Shown: positions 1-9,034, numbered from the stretch's first letter. The stretch is 64,000 bases of DNA from Salegentibacter flavus (GCF_900115145.1 NZ_FOVL01000003.1:1-64000), one strand, 5' to 3'. Notes: a model not told the origin generated them from the sequence alone. A program made the numbers and translations.

Positions 1-150
1 AAACTGGTAACGCTGAAAAAAGGCGATGTATTTAGTAATGGTGTTGCGTGATAAACCCAAACTTGAACTTATCTGGCGTTTACTGACGCCCTGGCTGTAC
101 AACCTAAAAATCTGTTTTATTTTTCGCATATCTATCTGTTTGTTGGCCAT
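1..150 (-). CDS. istA: IS21 family transposase IstA, N-terminal 50 residues (partial)
   Basis: IstA is the DDE transposase of IS21 elements and works with the ATPase IstB. The reading frame on the minus strand starts at the ATG complementary to 148-150 and runs off the window. The visible protein begins MANKQIDMRKIKQIFRLY and continues with GVSKRQISSSLGLSRNT, a helix-turn-helix of the kind found at the N-terminus of IstA. Only about a tenth of the expected protein is present, so the DDE core and the downstream istB cannot be seen. The start lies about 150 bp inside the IS terminus, which is usual. Confidence 0.85.
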   Translation of the reverse strand, partial: MANKQIDMRKIKQIFRLYSQGVSKRQISSSLGLSRNTITKYIAFFQRYQF

Positions 151-205
151 GGTCTTTTTTACAAAAAAAGACATTTGGCTTCTTACAAATAGAATCGATT
201 TTTTA

Positions 206-289
206 GTGGCTCAATTTACTCCGGCTAAAGTGGTTCACTTTGTCCCGGCCAAGGTGGTTCACTTTAATCCGGCCAGGGTGGTATACTAT
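206..289. repeat. Tandem 24-bp-spaced terminal repeats of the IS21 end
   Basis: GTGGTTCACTTT occurs at 230-241 and 254-265, a degenerate copy (GTGGCTCAATTT) at 206-217, and a diverged one (GTGGTATACTAT) at 278-289. All four are spaced exactly 24 bp apart, and the last three are preceded by CCGGC(T/C). Multiple subterminal repeats are characteristic of IS21-family ends and are thought to bind IstA. Confidence 0.8.
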
Positions 290-303
290 GACCGTTTTTT
301 GCA

Positions 304-1646
304 GTATACCTGCCTACGGTTATAAAAAAGATGAGCATGGATATTTGGTAATTGACGAAAAAGAAGCACCCATAGTAAAACGAATATTTCAGATGTCTTT
401 GGAAGGTGTGGGAACTTATACTATTGCCAACATTTTTAATAAAGAAGGGATTCCCACTAAATCAGTGAAATTTAAAGGTAAGATAATAGAGAGAAAGGAT
501 AAGTACACCAAACGCACAATTAGCTACCCTAGGGATAATGTAGGATGGAGAGGCAATGTAATTCACGACATAATAAAAAACCCAATCCATAAGGGAGAAA
601 GAAATTATGGTGATGTTTCCGTCCAAATTGATGCAATAATTGAACCTGGATTATGGGAAAAGGTCAATCGTAACCTGGAGCAGAATAAAAAGAATGTTGG
701 ACCAAAAACAAAGTTTAAGTATTTGTTGAACGGATTAATTTTTTGTGCTAACTGTGATTCTGAGCTCAGAGGAAAATTTAAAACTAGTGGTCGTAATAAA
801 ACTTATTCTTGTAAAGGTCGGGCAGCAGGAAAGGAATGTAGTTCAGCTAGAGGTTTAAATATCCCCCGCTTCGAATCATTTATCTTAAATCACCTATTTG
901 ACACCGAAGACCTATATAAGAAGCTTAAGAACCTTAAGGAACCATCTGATAAAGTTGATGTTTTAAAAAAGGAATTAGAGGATTTAAAAAAGAAAGAAAA
1001 GCAAATCCAGGTATCCATTAAACATTTGTATCGACTACTCATCGACCCTAATTTAAAAGAGGATGTTAAGGATGATTACCTAAAAGTTAAAAATGACCTG
1101 GAACAAATAAACATCGATATTGAAAACAAAAGAGAAGAAATAGCCCAACAATCCTTAGTACAAAGGAATGCCAGGCTTGATAGAATTTTCGGAGCGTTTA
1201 ATTATCAAATGAATTTTGATGAAATTAAAAAGTCAGTACATGGTATAATTGAATCGATTGTGGTAAATCATATGCCCGAACAAAAATATTTTGTTGTTCA
1301 AATAAATTATCGGGGTTTTGATAAGAAGTCCGTTTTCGCAACTACTCATGGCCAGATGAAATGGATTAACATGAGGCATACTCAAGTTGTACCCCGTACC
1401 GAAGAAGATAAACAACAAGATAATGAGCTCCTGGATTACCTGGCATCAACAGAAAACTGGCCAAAGGAAAAGCTTATTGATGCATTAAAACATTTTGAGA
1501 TGTGGGATAAGGAATATGAAGGTTGGGAAGTCCCCAAACTTTTGGAAAAATTAAAAGAAGTTCCTAACGAAGGGTATTCTAAAGTTAATATAGAAACACC
1601 CAATGTAGTGCTGAAAAAGGATGAGTTGTACGATTTTAATATTTAA
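304..1646 (+). pseudogene. Large serine recombinase, N-terminal catalytic domain lost to IS21 insertion
   Basis: The protein from about codon position 306 reads as the Recombinase domain (PF07508) of large serine recombinases (PAYGYKKDEHGYLVIDEKEA, then a region with NPIHKGERNYGD). A zinc ribbon follows (CANCDSELRG ... YSCKGRAAGKECSS) and then a long coiled-coil region of about 100 residues rich in K and E. The N-terminal resolvase domain with the catalytic serine is absent: the frame runs back into the IS21 end, so no functional start exists. Such enzymes integrate and excise mobile elements. This copy is probably inactive unless its 5' part on the far side of the IS is still joined. It sits 1.1 kb from a split chromosomal gene (2793-3053), the usual position of an integrase next to its attachment site. 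Confidence 0.85.
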
Positions 1647-1702
1647 ATAGTAAATTCAATTTATTACGACTATTCAAAATTTCAAATTAATCTATAAGTA
1701 TT

Positions 1703-2761
1703 ATGAATAAAGACTACACCAATTTACCAAAAATTCAAATGTCCAATCTTAAGGTCATACCAGATTTTAAACTTGAAAAAACTACAGTTTATCTGAATGG
1801 TAAATTATTTAATGGGATTGGTTATGAGGTCTATCCAAATGGTGGGATAAAATATGAGGCGCTTTATTTAGATGGTAGAAAAAATGGAATAGAGAAATCG
1901 TGGTTTGATGATGGCCGTTTAAAATCGGAAGGTATAAATAGTGATGGTCATCTCGATGGCGTTTCCGAGGGTTGGTGGGAAAATGGAAATATGGCTTATA
2001 ATTATTCATGGAAAAAAAATAAGCCCGATGGGAATTGGAAATCCTGGTATGAAAATGGACAAATTAAATACGAAAAATCATATCAAAATGGCCAGCCGCA
2101 TGGCGTTTGGAAGGAATGGGCCGAGGATGGAAATCTAATTTCTGAGGAAAAGTGGTTAAACGGTAAGAGGGAAGGTGAGAAAAAATGGTATGATAATGAG
2201 AAAAAAGAACAATCAGATGTATGGACCGATATAGTAGCTGATGGTATTGAAAAAGAGTATTTTGATAATGGTAAATTAAAATATGAAGATGTATGGGAGA
2301 ATGATGAATTAATTTCCGAAAAAGAATGGTTTGAAAACGGAAATCCTTATTTAGAAACTAATTATAAATATGATGATTTAGGTGGAATACATACTGAATG
2401 GTTTTCAAATGGTAAGAAGAAAATTGAATGTCGTATAAAGAATGATTTAAATCACGGATATTATAACGAATGGTTTGAAAATGGTAATCTTCAGTTTGAA
2501 ATCGGTTATTTCCAGGGAAAAATGGATGGTATATTCAAATCTTATTATGAGGATGGTAGTTTAAAGGTAGAAACAAGCCATTTAGATGATGTACGTAATG
2601 GTATTTATCGAAAATACTACAAAAATGGCCAAATCGAGATAGAAGGTTTTTTGAAAAATAATAAAACCCATGGTATCGTAAAAAAATGGAATGAGTCAGG
2701 AAAATTAATTAAATTAAAAACATTCGAAGAAGGCAAGTTACTTGACGAAAAGCTATTTTAG
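1703..2761 (+). CDS. MORN-2 repeat (YwqK-like) protein
   Basis: This 352-residue protein consists almost wholly of a 23-24-residue repeat of the type (Y/W)x(D/E)NG.l..e..(y/w).ng...G....W, for example WFDDGRLKSEG, WYENGQIKYEKSY, WFENGNLQFEIGY and YYKNGQIEIEGF. This is the MORN_2 repeat (PF07661), found in YwqK-family proteins that are sometimes annotated as toxin-antitoxin system antitoxins. There is no signal peptide or membrane segment, so it is probably cytoplasmic. It lies between the truncated recombinase and the putative attachment site and is therefore likely cargo at the element end. No toxin partner is visible nearby. The true function is unknown. Confidence 0.7.
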   Translation: MNKDYTNLPKIQMSNLKVIPDFKLEKTTVYLNGKLFNGIGYEVYPNGGIKYEALYLDGRKNGIEKSWFDDGRLKSEGINSDGHLDGVSEGWWENGNMAYNYSWKKNKPDGNWKSWYENGQIKYEKSYQNGQPHGVWKEWAEDGNLISEEKWLNGKREGEKKWYDNEKKEQSDVWTDIVADGIEKEYFDNGKLKYEDVWENDELISEKEWFENGNPYLETNYKYDDLGGIHTEWFSNGKKKIECRIKNDLNHGYYNEWFENGNLQFEIGYFQGKMDGIFKSYYEDGSLKVETSHLDDVRNGIYRKYYKNGQIEIEGFLKNNKTHGIVKKWNESGKLIKLKTFEEGKLLDEKLF

Positions 2762-2792
2762 TTATTAAATCACCCTATTTAACCTCATTAAT

Positions 2793-3053
2793 ATGTATTT
2801 AAGGTGGATGGTTAGAAAAGATCCATCCGGCGTTGATTTTGGGATTTGGGATAGCTTACAATCTCAACAATTAAGTTGTCCATTGGATGTTCATTCGGGC
2901 AACGTGGCTCGCAAATTAAAGCTTCTAAAACGTAAAGCGAACGATGCAAAAGCCCTAATGGAGCTTGATAATTCCCTTCGGAAAATGGACCCGGTTGATC
3001 CTGTTAAATATGATTTCGCATTGTTTGGAATTGGAGTCAATGAAAAGCTCTAA
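2793..3053 (+). pseudogene. TIGR02757-family gene, C-terminal fragment
   Basis: The 86 codons read MYLRWMVRKDPSGVDFGIW ... LSCPLDVHSGNVARKL ... DPVDPVKYDFALFGIGV. I recognise this as the C-terminal third of the TIGR02757 (DUF2400) family, common in Bacteroidota and possibly related to HhH-type DNA glycosylases. The family is usually about 250 residues, and everything N-terminal to NMYLRWM is missing; an in-frame stop lies 24 bp upstream of the ATG. The break coincides with the end of the recombinase-bearing element, so the gene was most likely split by site-specific integration, its 5' part lying beyond the left window edge. Translation of a stable product from the internal ATG is doubtful. 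Confidence 0.75.
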
Positions 3054-3298
3054 CAAATTTAGCTTACCTGGATAGATAGATACAACCTCCTCCCGGTTCT
3101 GGTACGCCTTTTTTTATTATACGAAATAAGGTTTTCCCAAGTGATTCCATTTTCTCGAGAAGTCATTGAAACAAGCAACAGCAATAAAACCAATTAACTT
3201 TAACTTTACTAATTCCCCTGAAACCTAGGCTAAAACTTTTTTAATCTTATTTTAACATATGTCAATTTTTTTTGTTAATTTAGGTTAATTATTTATTT

Positions 3299-4534
3299 AT
3301 GATAAAGACAGGGGCTAAACAGATGATCAAACCAGCGATATCGCGAAATGAGCTAGAAAGATTAGCTTCTCTGGAAGAGGCTGGAATTTTTAATACCTCT
3401 CCGGAAGCTGAATTTGATAACATCACCAAGCTCGCAAGTTTCATTTGTAAAACCCCGGTTTCACTTATTTCACTGGTTGGAGAGTCAGAACAGTATTTTA
3501 AATCGAGATATGGAACTGAAATTTATGGTTCCAGTCGGGAAATTTCCTTTTGCGCCCACGCTATTCTAAAGCCAAAACAATTAATGGTTGTGAATGACAC
3601 CCGCCTGGATGAACGCTTTAAAGACAATCCTTTTACTCTCGATGAAAACAACCCGGTTCAATTTTATGCGGGAATGCCCCTGGTAGATCATCATGGTTTT
3701 GCCCTGGGAACCTTATGTGTGCTGGATACTAAACCCAACAAACTTGACAAAGAGCAAAAGATTGCTCTAAAAGCCCTTGCCAAACACGTGGAAGTTTTAT
3801 TCGAACTAAGAAGAAAAAACAAGCATCTCGAACAGATAGAGAAAGAATTAAAGGAACATAATACAGCCTTAAAAGATTTTGCAGGAGTGGTCTCTCACGA
3901 TATGAAAATGCCATTGGCCAATATGATTATTACCGCCGACATATTAAAAGCTAAATACGGTGACCAACTAGGAAAAGAAGGACTTAAATATCTTAAAAAT
4001 TTAAAAAATGCGGGATTAAATTTAAGCGATTACATCAATAGCTTATTAACTCATTATGAAAGCAATGATACCTCAGATCTGAAAAAGCAGGAATTCGATT
4101 TGCACCATATGCTGGAGGAAATCATTGATCTTTTTAATATCAGCGATAATGTAGATATAAACCTACCCAATGAGAATATTATCATCCAATCAAACCGTGC
4201 TGCATTGGAACAGATTTTTCTGAATCTTCTAAGTAATAGTTTGAAATATAATGAAAGCGAGAAGATTGTCATAGACATTGATTTCAGACAAACCCCAGAT
4301 TTTTATTATTTCAGTATCAGCGATAACGGGATTGGTATCCCACAAGACAAACAAGAAGAAATATTTCAAATTTTCACAACTTTAGCTGTTACCGACAGAA
4401 AAGGAAATAAAGGGAATGGCATTGGGCTCTCTACCGTAAAAAGATTGGTTAAAAATCTGGGAGGAAATATAAAAGTTAACTCCCAACCAGGCCAGGGCAC
4501 ACAATTCACCTTTTCGGCAAAACGCAACTTGTAA
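3299..4534 (+). CDS. GAF-domain sensor histidine kinase
   Basis: The 411-residue soluble kinase has an N-terminal GAF domain (about 15-170, with SFCAHAIL and FYAGMPLVD...GTLCVLD motifs), a short coiled coil (170-193), a HisKA dimerisation domain with phospho-acceptor His200 (VVSHDMKMPLANM), and a HATPase_c domain with N-box (NLLSNSLKYN), G1 (DNGIGIP) and G2 (GNGIGLSTV). It has no transmembrane segment, so it senses a cytoplasmic signal. A second ATG at codon 9 (3323) is an alternative start. The next gene encodes a paralogue with the same architecture, and no response regulator is adjacent. Confidence 0.9.
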   Translation: MIKTGAKQMIKPAISRNELERLASLEEAGIFNTSPEAEFDNITKLASFICKTPVSLISLVGESEQYFKSRYGTEIYGSSREISFCAHAILKPKQLMVVNDTRLDERFKDNPFTLDENNPVQFYAGMPLVDHHGFALGTLCVLDTKPNKLDKEQKIALKALAKHVEVLFELRRKNKHLEQIEKELKEHNTALKDFAGVVSHDMKMPLANMIITADILKAKYGDQLGKEGLKYLKNLKNAGLNLSDYINSLLTHYESNDTSDLKKQEFDLHHMLEEIIDLFNISDNVDINLPNENIIIQSNRAALEQIFLNLLSNSLKYNESEKIVIDIDFRQTPDFYYFSISDNGIGIPQDKQEEIFQIFTTLAVTDRKGNKGNGIGLSTVKRLVKNLGGNIKVNSQPGQGTQFTFSAKRNL

Positions 4535-4590
4535 ACAGCCAGCATTAAATTTATTGAGTTGCATTAATTTTAATATATTGTAAAAAGGGT

Positions 4591-5793
4591 ATGCAACAAA
4601 AAACAGTGTCAGTTAACGAAAAAATGCGCCGTGCTGCTTTAGCACAATATGCCATTTTCAAATCGGATCCTGACAAGGATTATGACCAATTAACCTTTCT
4701 TGCTGCCGAAATTTGTGAGGTTCCAGTCGCCAAAATTAGTATTATCGCAAATGAAGAAGTCTGGAATAAAGCAGTTTATGGCACAGAACTTTCCTCTATT
4801 CCCCGTCAAAATTCCTTTTGCGAACTCAGTATACAATCCGGAGAAAAAATTCTTATCCTTCAAAGAGCAGAACAGCCTGAAGTATTTGAAAAGGCTAAGG
4901 GTCTTTATGACCGTGATTACCAGTTTTTTGCCGGGGTGCCTTTGGTAAATTCACAGGGGCACGCTATAGCTGTTTTTTGTGTATTTGATGTTAAACCCAG
5001 AATGCTGAAATCAAATCAGCTTAAATCTCTGGAAGCTTTAGCTAACCAATGCATGAACCTTTTCGAAGCCCGAAAGCAAACCTATAAATTACATCACGTA
5101 CAGCGTTCTTTAAAACAAAAATACCGAGAGCTTGAGAAATTCGCTAGTCTTGTTTCTCACGATATAAAATCGCCGCTTGCTAATATCATTTCCCTTACAG
5201 AACTCCTGAAAGATGAAAATGAGGATAAACTGGACGAGCAAACCAAAGAATATCTGAATTTTTTAGTCGACTCCTCCTATTCCCTTCGGAATTATGTAGA
5301 TGGAATTCTAAACTTTTACCGCAGCGATCATATTCTCGAAAAGGATTATGAGGATGTAGACCTTGCGGAGCTCTTAAAAGGTGTTGTAGGTCTTTATAAT
5401 ATTTCTGATGATATTGAGATCAATTATCCCAAAGAAGGAAAACTTCAGAATATTAATAAATTAGCACTTACTCAGGTGTTTATGAACCTTTTGAGCAATT
5501 CCTTAAAATATAACGATAAAGAACAGCGAAAGGTCGATATTCGATTTAAAGAAAGTAATGGCTTTTATAAATTCGAAGTTGAAGATAACGGAAATGGGAT
5601 CCCGCCTGAAAAGGTAGAAAAAGCCTTTGAACTCTTCTCCACTTTAGATGCAACCGATCGTTACGGTAACCCGGGAAGCGGAATTGGCCTGGCCACCGTA
5701 AAGAAGCACATAGAAAATATGCACGGGCAAATAGAGGTTCAATCTACTCCCGGAGTGGGCAGTAATTTTAAATTCAGGATTAAGAGGCTTTAG
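4591..5793 (+). CDS. GAF-domain sensor histidine kinase (paralogue of the preceding gene)
   Basis: 400 residues with the same layout as its upstream neighbour: GAF domain (about 15-165, SFCELSIQ and FFAGVPLVN...AVFCVFD), coiled-coil linker, HisKA with His190 (LVSHDIKSPLANI), and HATPase_c (NLLSNSLKYN, DNGNGIP, GSGIGLATV). The gap of 56 bp to the upstream kinase suggests a shared transcript and a tandem duplication. The two GAF pockets differ (CAHA versus CELS), so the ligands may differ. It is cytoplasmic and has no receiver domain. A cognate regulator must be encoded elsewhere. Confidence 0.9.
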   Translation: MQQKTVSVNEKMRRAALAQYAIFKSDPDKDYDQLTFLAAEICEVPVAKISIIANEEVWNKAVYGTELSSIPRQNSFCELSIQSGEKILILQRAEQPEVFEKAKGLYDRDYQFFAGVPLVNSQGHAIAVFCVFDVKPRMLKSNQLKSLEALANQCMNLFEARKQTYKLHHVQRSLKQKYRELEKFASLVSHDIKSPLANIISLTELLKDENEDKLDEQTKEYLNFLVDSSYSLRNYVDGILNFYRSDHILEKDYEDVDLAELLKGVVGLYNISDDIEINYPKEGKLQNINKLALTQVFMNLLSNSLKYNDKEQRKVDIRFKESNGFYKFEVEDNGNGIPPEKVEKAFELFSTLDATDRYGNPGSGIGLATVKKHIENMHGQIEVQSTPGVGSNFKFRIKRL

Positions 5794-5831
5794 CGTTTCA
5801 TTTCCTATATTTGAAAAACATTTAAGTCAGC

Positions 5832-7742
5832 ATGCATTTCAAACAGCCGGAAATTCTTTTCGCCCTTGTGTTTCTGCTAATTCCGCTGCTTGTTCACCTT
5901 TTCCAACTCCGAAAATATCAAAAAGAAGATTTTACAAACGTAAAGTTCCTTAAAAAGATTTCCCGCGAAACCAGAAAAAGCTCCCGCCTAAAAAAATGGC
6001 TGGTGCTGCTTACCAGAATGATAGCCCTGGGAAGTATTATTATCGCTTTCGCTCAACCCTACCTACCGGCCAGAGACCAAAACAGAACAACTTCAGAAAA
6101 AGTGATTTACCTGGATAACTCCTTCAGTATGCAGGCAATTGGAAAATCTGGCGAACTCCTGAATACTGCTATACAAGACCTTTTAAAAAATATTCCCGAG
6201 GAAGGAGATTTTCACCTTATCACCAATACTGAAGAGTATAAAAACCTGAATGCTGAAGAGTTAAAAACCAGGCTTGAGCAAACGGGGTTTTCCTCCAAAT
6301 CTCTGGATTTCCAGGACATTGAGGTAAAAGCCTCTCAGTTTTCTGATAGGGAAATCCCTTCTGAAGTGATTATGCTTTCAGATTTCCAGCAACAAATGGA
6401 ATTCCCTGAAAATTTTGAAGGCAAGATCAGCTATCACCTCGTACCATATAAGGCTGAAAATAATATCAACTTTAGCCTGGACAGCCTTTATATTGAAGAG
6501 CGTGACCCGGAGTTTTTGCAGCTGAATTTTATTCTGAAAAGCAACAGGGAAAATTCAGACCAGATCACGGTAAGTGCTTTTAATGCTGATGAATTACTAG
6601 CCAGAAAAACCTTTAGTTTAGATAACAAGGAGCGTCTTGAAGGTAAATTTCAATTGAGAAACGAACAGTTTCCTGCCGGCAGGTTGGAGATTGAAGACAA
6701 CGGCTTACAATATGATAACAGATTATACTTCAGCATTAATCCTCCCCAGGAGATTAAGGGAGCTGCAATTTCAAGGGAATTAAGCCAGGCCGGTTTTCTT
6801 AACCGAATCTTTACTGGACCTGAATTTGAATTCCATAATTTCACTTCGGAAAATATTGATTACAATTTGCTTTCAAGGGCCAGTTTTATTATTCTGAATG
6901 AGCTGGAAGAAATGCCATCATCTTTAAGAATTTCCCTGGAGAAAATGCATAAAGAAGGAAAAACTATAGTGATCATCCCTTCAGAAGAAAATACCGCGGT
7001 CAATTCATTTCTTGGTAGCCTGCCCGCATCCGGCTACGGAAACCTGCAATCCCAGGAACTGCTTATTACGAATATCGCTTTTGAGCACCCGCTTTTGAAC
7101 GGTGTCTTTGAGAATGAAATCAAAAATTTCGATTATCCCAGGGCTAAAAATCACTATAGGCTAACTGGAGGAAATAAGATTCTGGGCTTTCAGGATAATT
7201 CGGCTTTCTTAAGTGAACAGGGGAATATCTACCTTTTTGCTGCTCCCATAAACAGTGAAAATTCAAACTTTAAGAATGCTCCCCTCGTAGTACCGATATT
7301 CTATAACCTGGGCCGTACAGCCCTGGCTTTACCTCAATTGTATTACCAGGTGAACCGCACTAACCAAATAGAAGTGCCCGTAGAAAGCAGCGGCGATGAG
7401 GTGGTGAGCCTTGTTTCTGAAAATGAAAATTTTATTCCGGCCCAGCAGGCTTTCGCCGGTAAGGTTCGGCTTAATAACGAAGATCTGCCGGAAACCGCCG
7501 GAAACTTCAGCATTATCTATAAGGGCGAGGAAACCGGAAACATCAGTTATAACTACTCCCGAGAAGAAAGTAACGCTCTTTACAGCGAAGAATTTAACGA
7601 TGCAGAAGTGTACAATTCGGTTTCGGAATATTTTAATAATGTACGAAGCGCAACTCAAAGCAAGGCGCTTTGGAAATGGTTTGTTATTTTAGCACTGATT
7701 TTTTTAACCGCAGAAATGCTCCTTTTAAAATACCTCAAATGA
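5832..7742 (+). CDS. BatA-like membrane protein with VWA-like domain
   Basis: 636 residues. The N-terminus (PEILFALVFLLIPLLVHLFQL, then a second hydrophobic stretch around residues 58-75) is the BatA domain (PF07584, aerotolerance regulator N-terminus). A VWA-like fold follows with a MIDAS-type DNSFS motif near residue 98 and a downstream SDFQ. The middle is extracytoplasmic and poorly conserved, and a single C-terminal membrane helix (WKWFVILALIFLTAEMLLL) ends the protein. It is probably an inner-membrane scaffold. It overlaps the next start codon by 3 bp (ATGA), so the two are translationally coupled, as this pair is in other flavobacteria. Confidence 0.8.
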   Translation: MHFKQPEILFALVFLLIPLLVHLFQLRKYQKEDFTNVKFLKKISRETRKSSRLKKWLVLLTRMIALGSIIIAFAQPYLPARDQNRTTSEKVIYLDNSFSMQAIGKSGELLNTAIQDLLKNIPEEGDFHLITNTEEYKNLNAEELKTRLEQTGFSSKSLDFQDIEVKASQFSDREIPSEVIMLSDFQQQMEFPENFEGKISYHLVPYKAENNINFSLDSLYIEERDPEFLQLNFILKSNRENSDQITVSAFNADELLARKTFSLDNKERLEGKFQLRNEQFPAGRLEIEDNGLQYDNRLYFSINPPQEIKGAAISRELSQAGFLNRIFTGPEFEFHNFTSENIDYNLLSRASFIILNELEEMPSSLRISLEKMHKEGKTIVIIPSEENTAVNSFLGSLPASGYGNLQSQELLITNIAFEHPLLNGVFENEIKNFDYPRAKNHYRLTGGNKILGFQDNSAFLSEQGNIYLFAAPINSENSNFKNAPLVVPIFYNLGRTALALPQLYYQVNRTNQIEVPVESSGDEVVSLVSENENFIPAQQAFAGKVRLNNEDLPETAGNFSIIYKGEETGNISYNYSREESNALYSEEFNDAEVYNSVSEYFNNVRSATQSKALWKWFVILALIFLTAEMLLLKYLK

Positions 7743-8989
7743 AACTACTCATTAAATCGGCCACCATCTTAGACCGTCAGTCCGATTTTCATAAGAAAAC
7801 AGTTGACATTTTAATAGAAAATGGAATCATAAAAAAGATTGGGCCCAATATTCAAACAAATGCCAACCAGAGTATCTCTTTTAAAGATCTACACGTTTCC
7901 AGGGGCTGGTTCGATTCGAGTGTAAGTTTTGGAGAGCCGGGTTTCGAAGAGCGCGAAACCATCGCCAATGGCTTAGATACAGCAGCCAAAAGCGGATTTA
8001 CCTCTGTGGCATTAAACCCTGATACTTCCCCTGTTCTGGATAATAACGGCGCAATTACTTCGGTTTTGTCTAAAGCGGGAAAACATCCGGTAAGCTTACT
8101 TCCGGTTGGGGCTTTAACCGTTAAAAGCAAGGGGGTAGACCTTGCTGAACTCTATGACATGCAACAGGCAGGCGCTATTTCCTTTGGAGACTACAAAAAA
8201 TCTGTAGGCAATCCGAATTTGTTGAAACTAGCCCTCCAATATGCCCAGAATTTTGATGCTCTCGTACAATCTTTTCCGCAGGAAAACCGTATTGCAGGTA
8301 ATGGGATGGTGAATGAACACCACCAAAGTACGATGCTGGGGTTAAAAGGAATTCCGGACCTGGCGGAAGAATTACAAATTACCCGCGATCTGTATCTTTT
8401 GGAATATACCGGCGGAAAATTACATATCCCAACCATCTCCACAGAAAAATCTGTAAAGCTTATAAAAGAAGCTAAGAAGAAAGGATTGGACGTTACCTGC
8501 AGCGTAGCAATTCACAATCTCACCTTCACAGACGAGCTTTTAAATGAATTTAATACTAACGCGAAACTTCTGCCACCGCTTCGCACTAAAAAAGACGTAA
8601 AAGCTCTTATAAAAGGCCTTAAAGAAGGAACCATAGATATGGTAACAAGCGACCACACCCCTATTGACACGGAACATAAAAAAGTAGAATTTGATAATGC
8701 ACTTTTTGGAAGTATTGGTTTAGAATCGGCTTTTGGAGCATTGAATACCATTTTTACTCCTGAAGAAAGCGTGGAATTCCTCACCCGAGGCAAGGAAAGG
8801 TTTAAAATTAAAAATACTGGGATTGCCGAAGGAAACCCGGCAAACCTAAGCCTGTTTGAGGTAAAAGAAGAAGCTGTTTTCGGTTTGGACCATATATTTT
8901 CAACCTCTAAAAACAGTATTTTTCTTGACTATAAAATTAAGGGAAGAGCTTTAGGAGTCGTCACGGAAAAGGGAAGCATTACTGTCTAA
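7739..8989 (+). CDS. Dihydroorotase-like protein lacking the metal-binding residues
   Basis: 416 residues in the amidohydrolase superfamily, closest in pattern to type I dihydroorotase: the segment FGEPGFEERETI matches the DHOase signature (REPGFEHKE). The metal ligands are gone, however. The HxH pair is Ser61-Val-Ser63, the substrate Arg is Gly65, the His normally in VHCED is Gln (LVQSFPQEN), and the His of IAHVST is Thr (IPTIST). Only the C-terminal Asp (TSDHTP) remains. It should therefore not be catalytic, and could be a pseudo-DHOase such as those that support aspartate transcarbamoylase, or a moonlighting paralogue. The start at 7739 was chosen because it overlaps the preceding stop and matches family N-termini. 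A longer frame from 7670 lies inside the neighbour. Confidence 0.8.
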   Translation: MKLLIKSATILDRQSDFHKKTVDILIENGIIKKIGPNIQTNANQSISFKDLHVSRGWFDSSVSFGEPGFEERETIANGLDTAAKSGFTSVALNPDTSPVLDNNGAITSVLSKAGKHPVSLLPVGALTVKSKGVDLAELYDMQQAGAISFGDYKKSVGNPNLLKLALQYAQNFDALVQSFPQENRIAGNGMVNEHHQSTMLGLKGIPDLAEELQITRDLYLLEYTGGKLHIPTISTEKSVKLIKEAKKKGLDVTCSVAIHNLTFTDELLNEFNTNAKLLPPLRTKKDVKALIKGLKEGTIDMVTSDHTPIDTEHKKVEFDNALFGSIGLESAFGALNTIFTPEESVEFLTRGKERFKIKNTGIAEGNPANLSLFEVKEEAVFGLDHIFSTSKNSIFLDYKIKGRALGVVTEKGSITV

Positions 8990-9034
8990 AGAAACATAGA
9001 TTTTATACCTTTGTAAAAATAAATAATTCCAAAG

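Larger units (their letters stand above)
1..303 (-). mobile_element. IS21-family insertion sequence, one end, cut by window edge
   Basis: The minus strand from 150 down to the window edge encodes the N-terminus of an IstA-type transposase. The non-coding end beyond it carries tandem 24-bp-spaced copies of a CCGGCcAagGTGGTTCACTTT-like sequence, typical of the multiple terminal transposase-binding repeats of IS21 elements. Read outward on the minus strand, the probable terminus begins TGCAAAAAACGG at 303, fitting the TG...CA ends of the family. The element lies in a serine recombinase gene whose coding sequence resumes right after 303. The exact terminus is inferred, since the other end and the target duplication are outside the window. 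Confidence 0.8.

Noticed and set aside
280-310. Inverted repeat GGTATAC ... GTATACC across the IS/recombinase junction
   Set aside because: One arm lies in the IS repeat and the other in recombinase coding sequence; most likely coincidental.
26-325. Plus-strand frame of 99 codons at the window start
   Set aside because: It is antisense to istA and runs through the IS terminal repeats; its repeated residues reflect the 24-bp DNA repeats.
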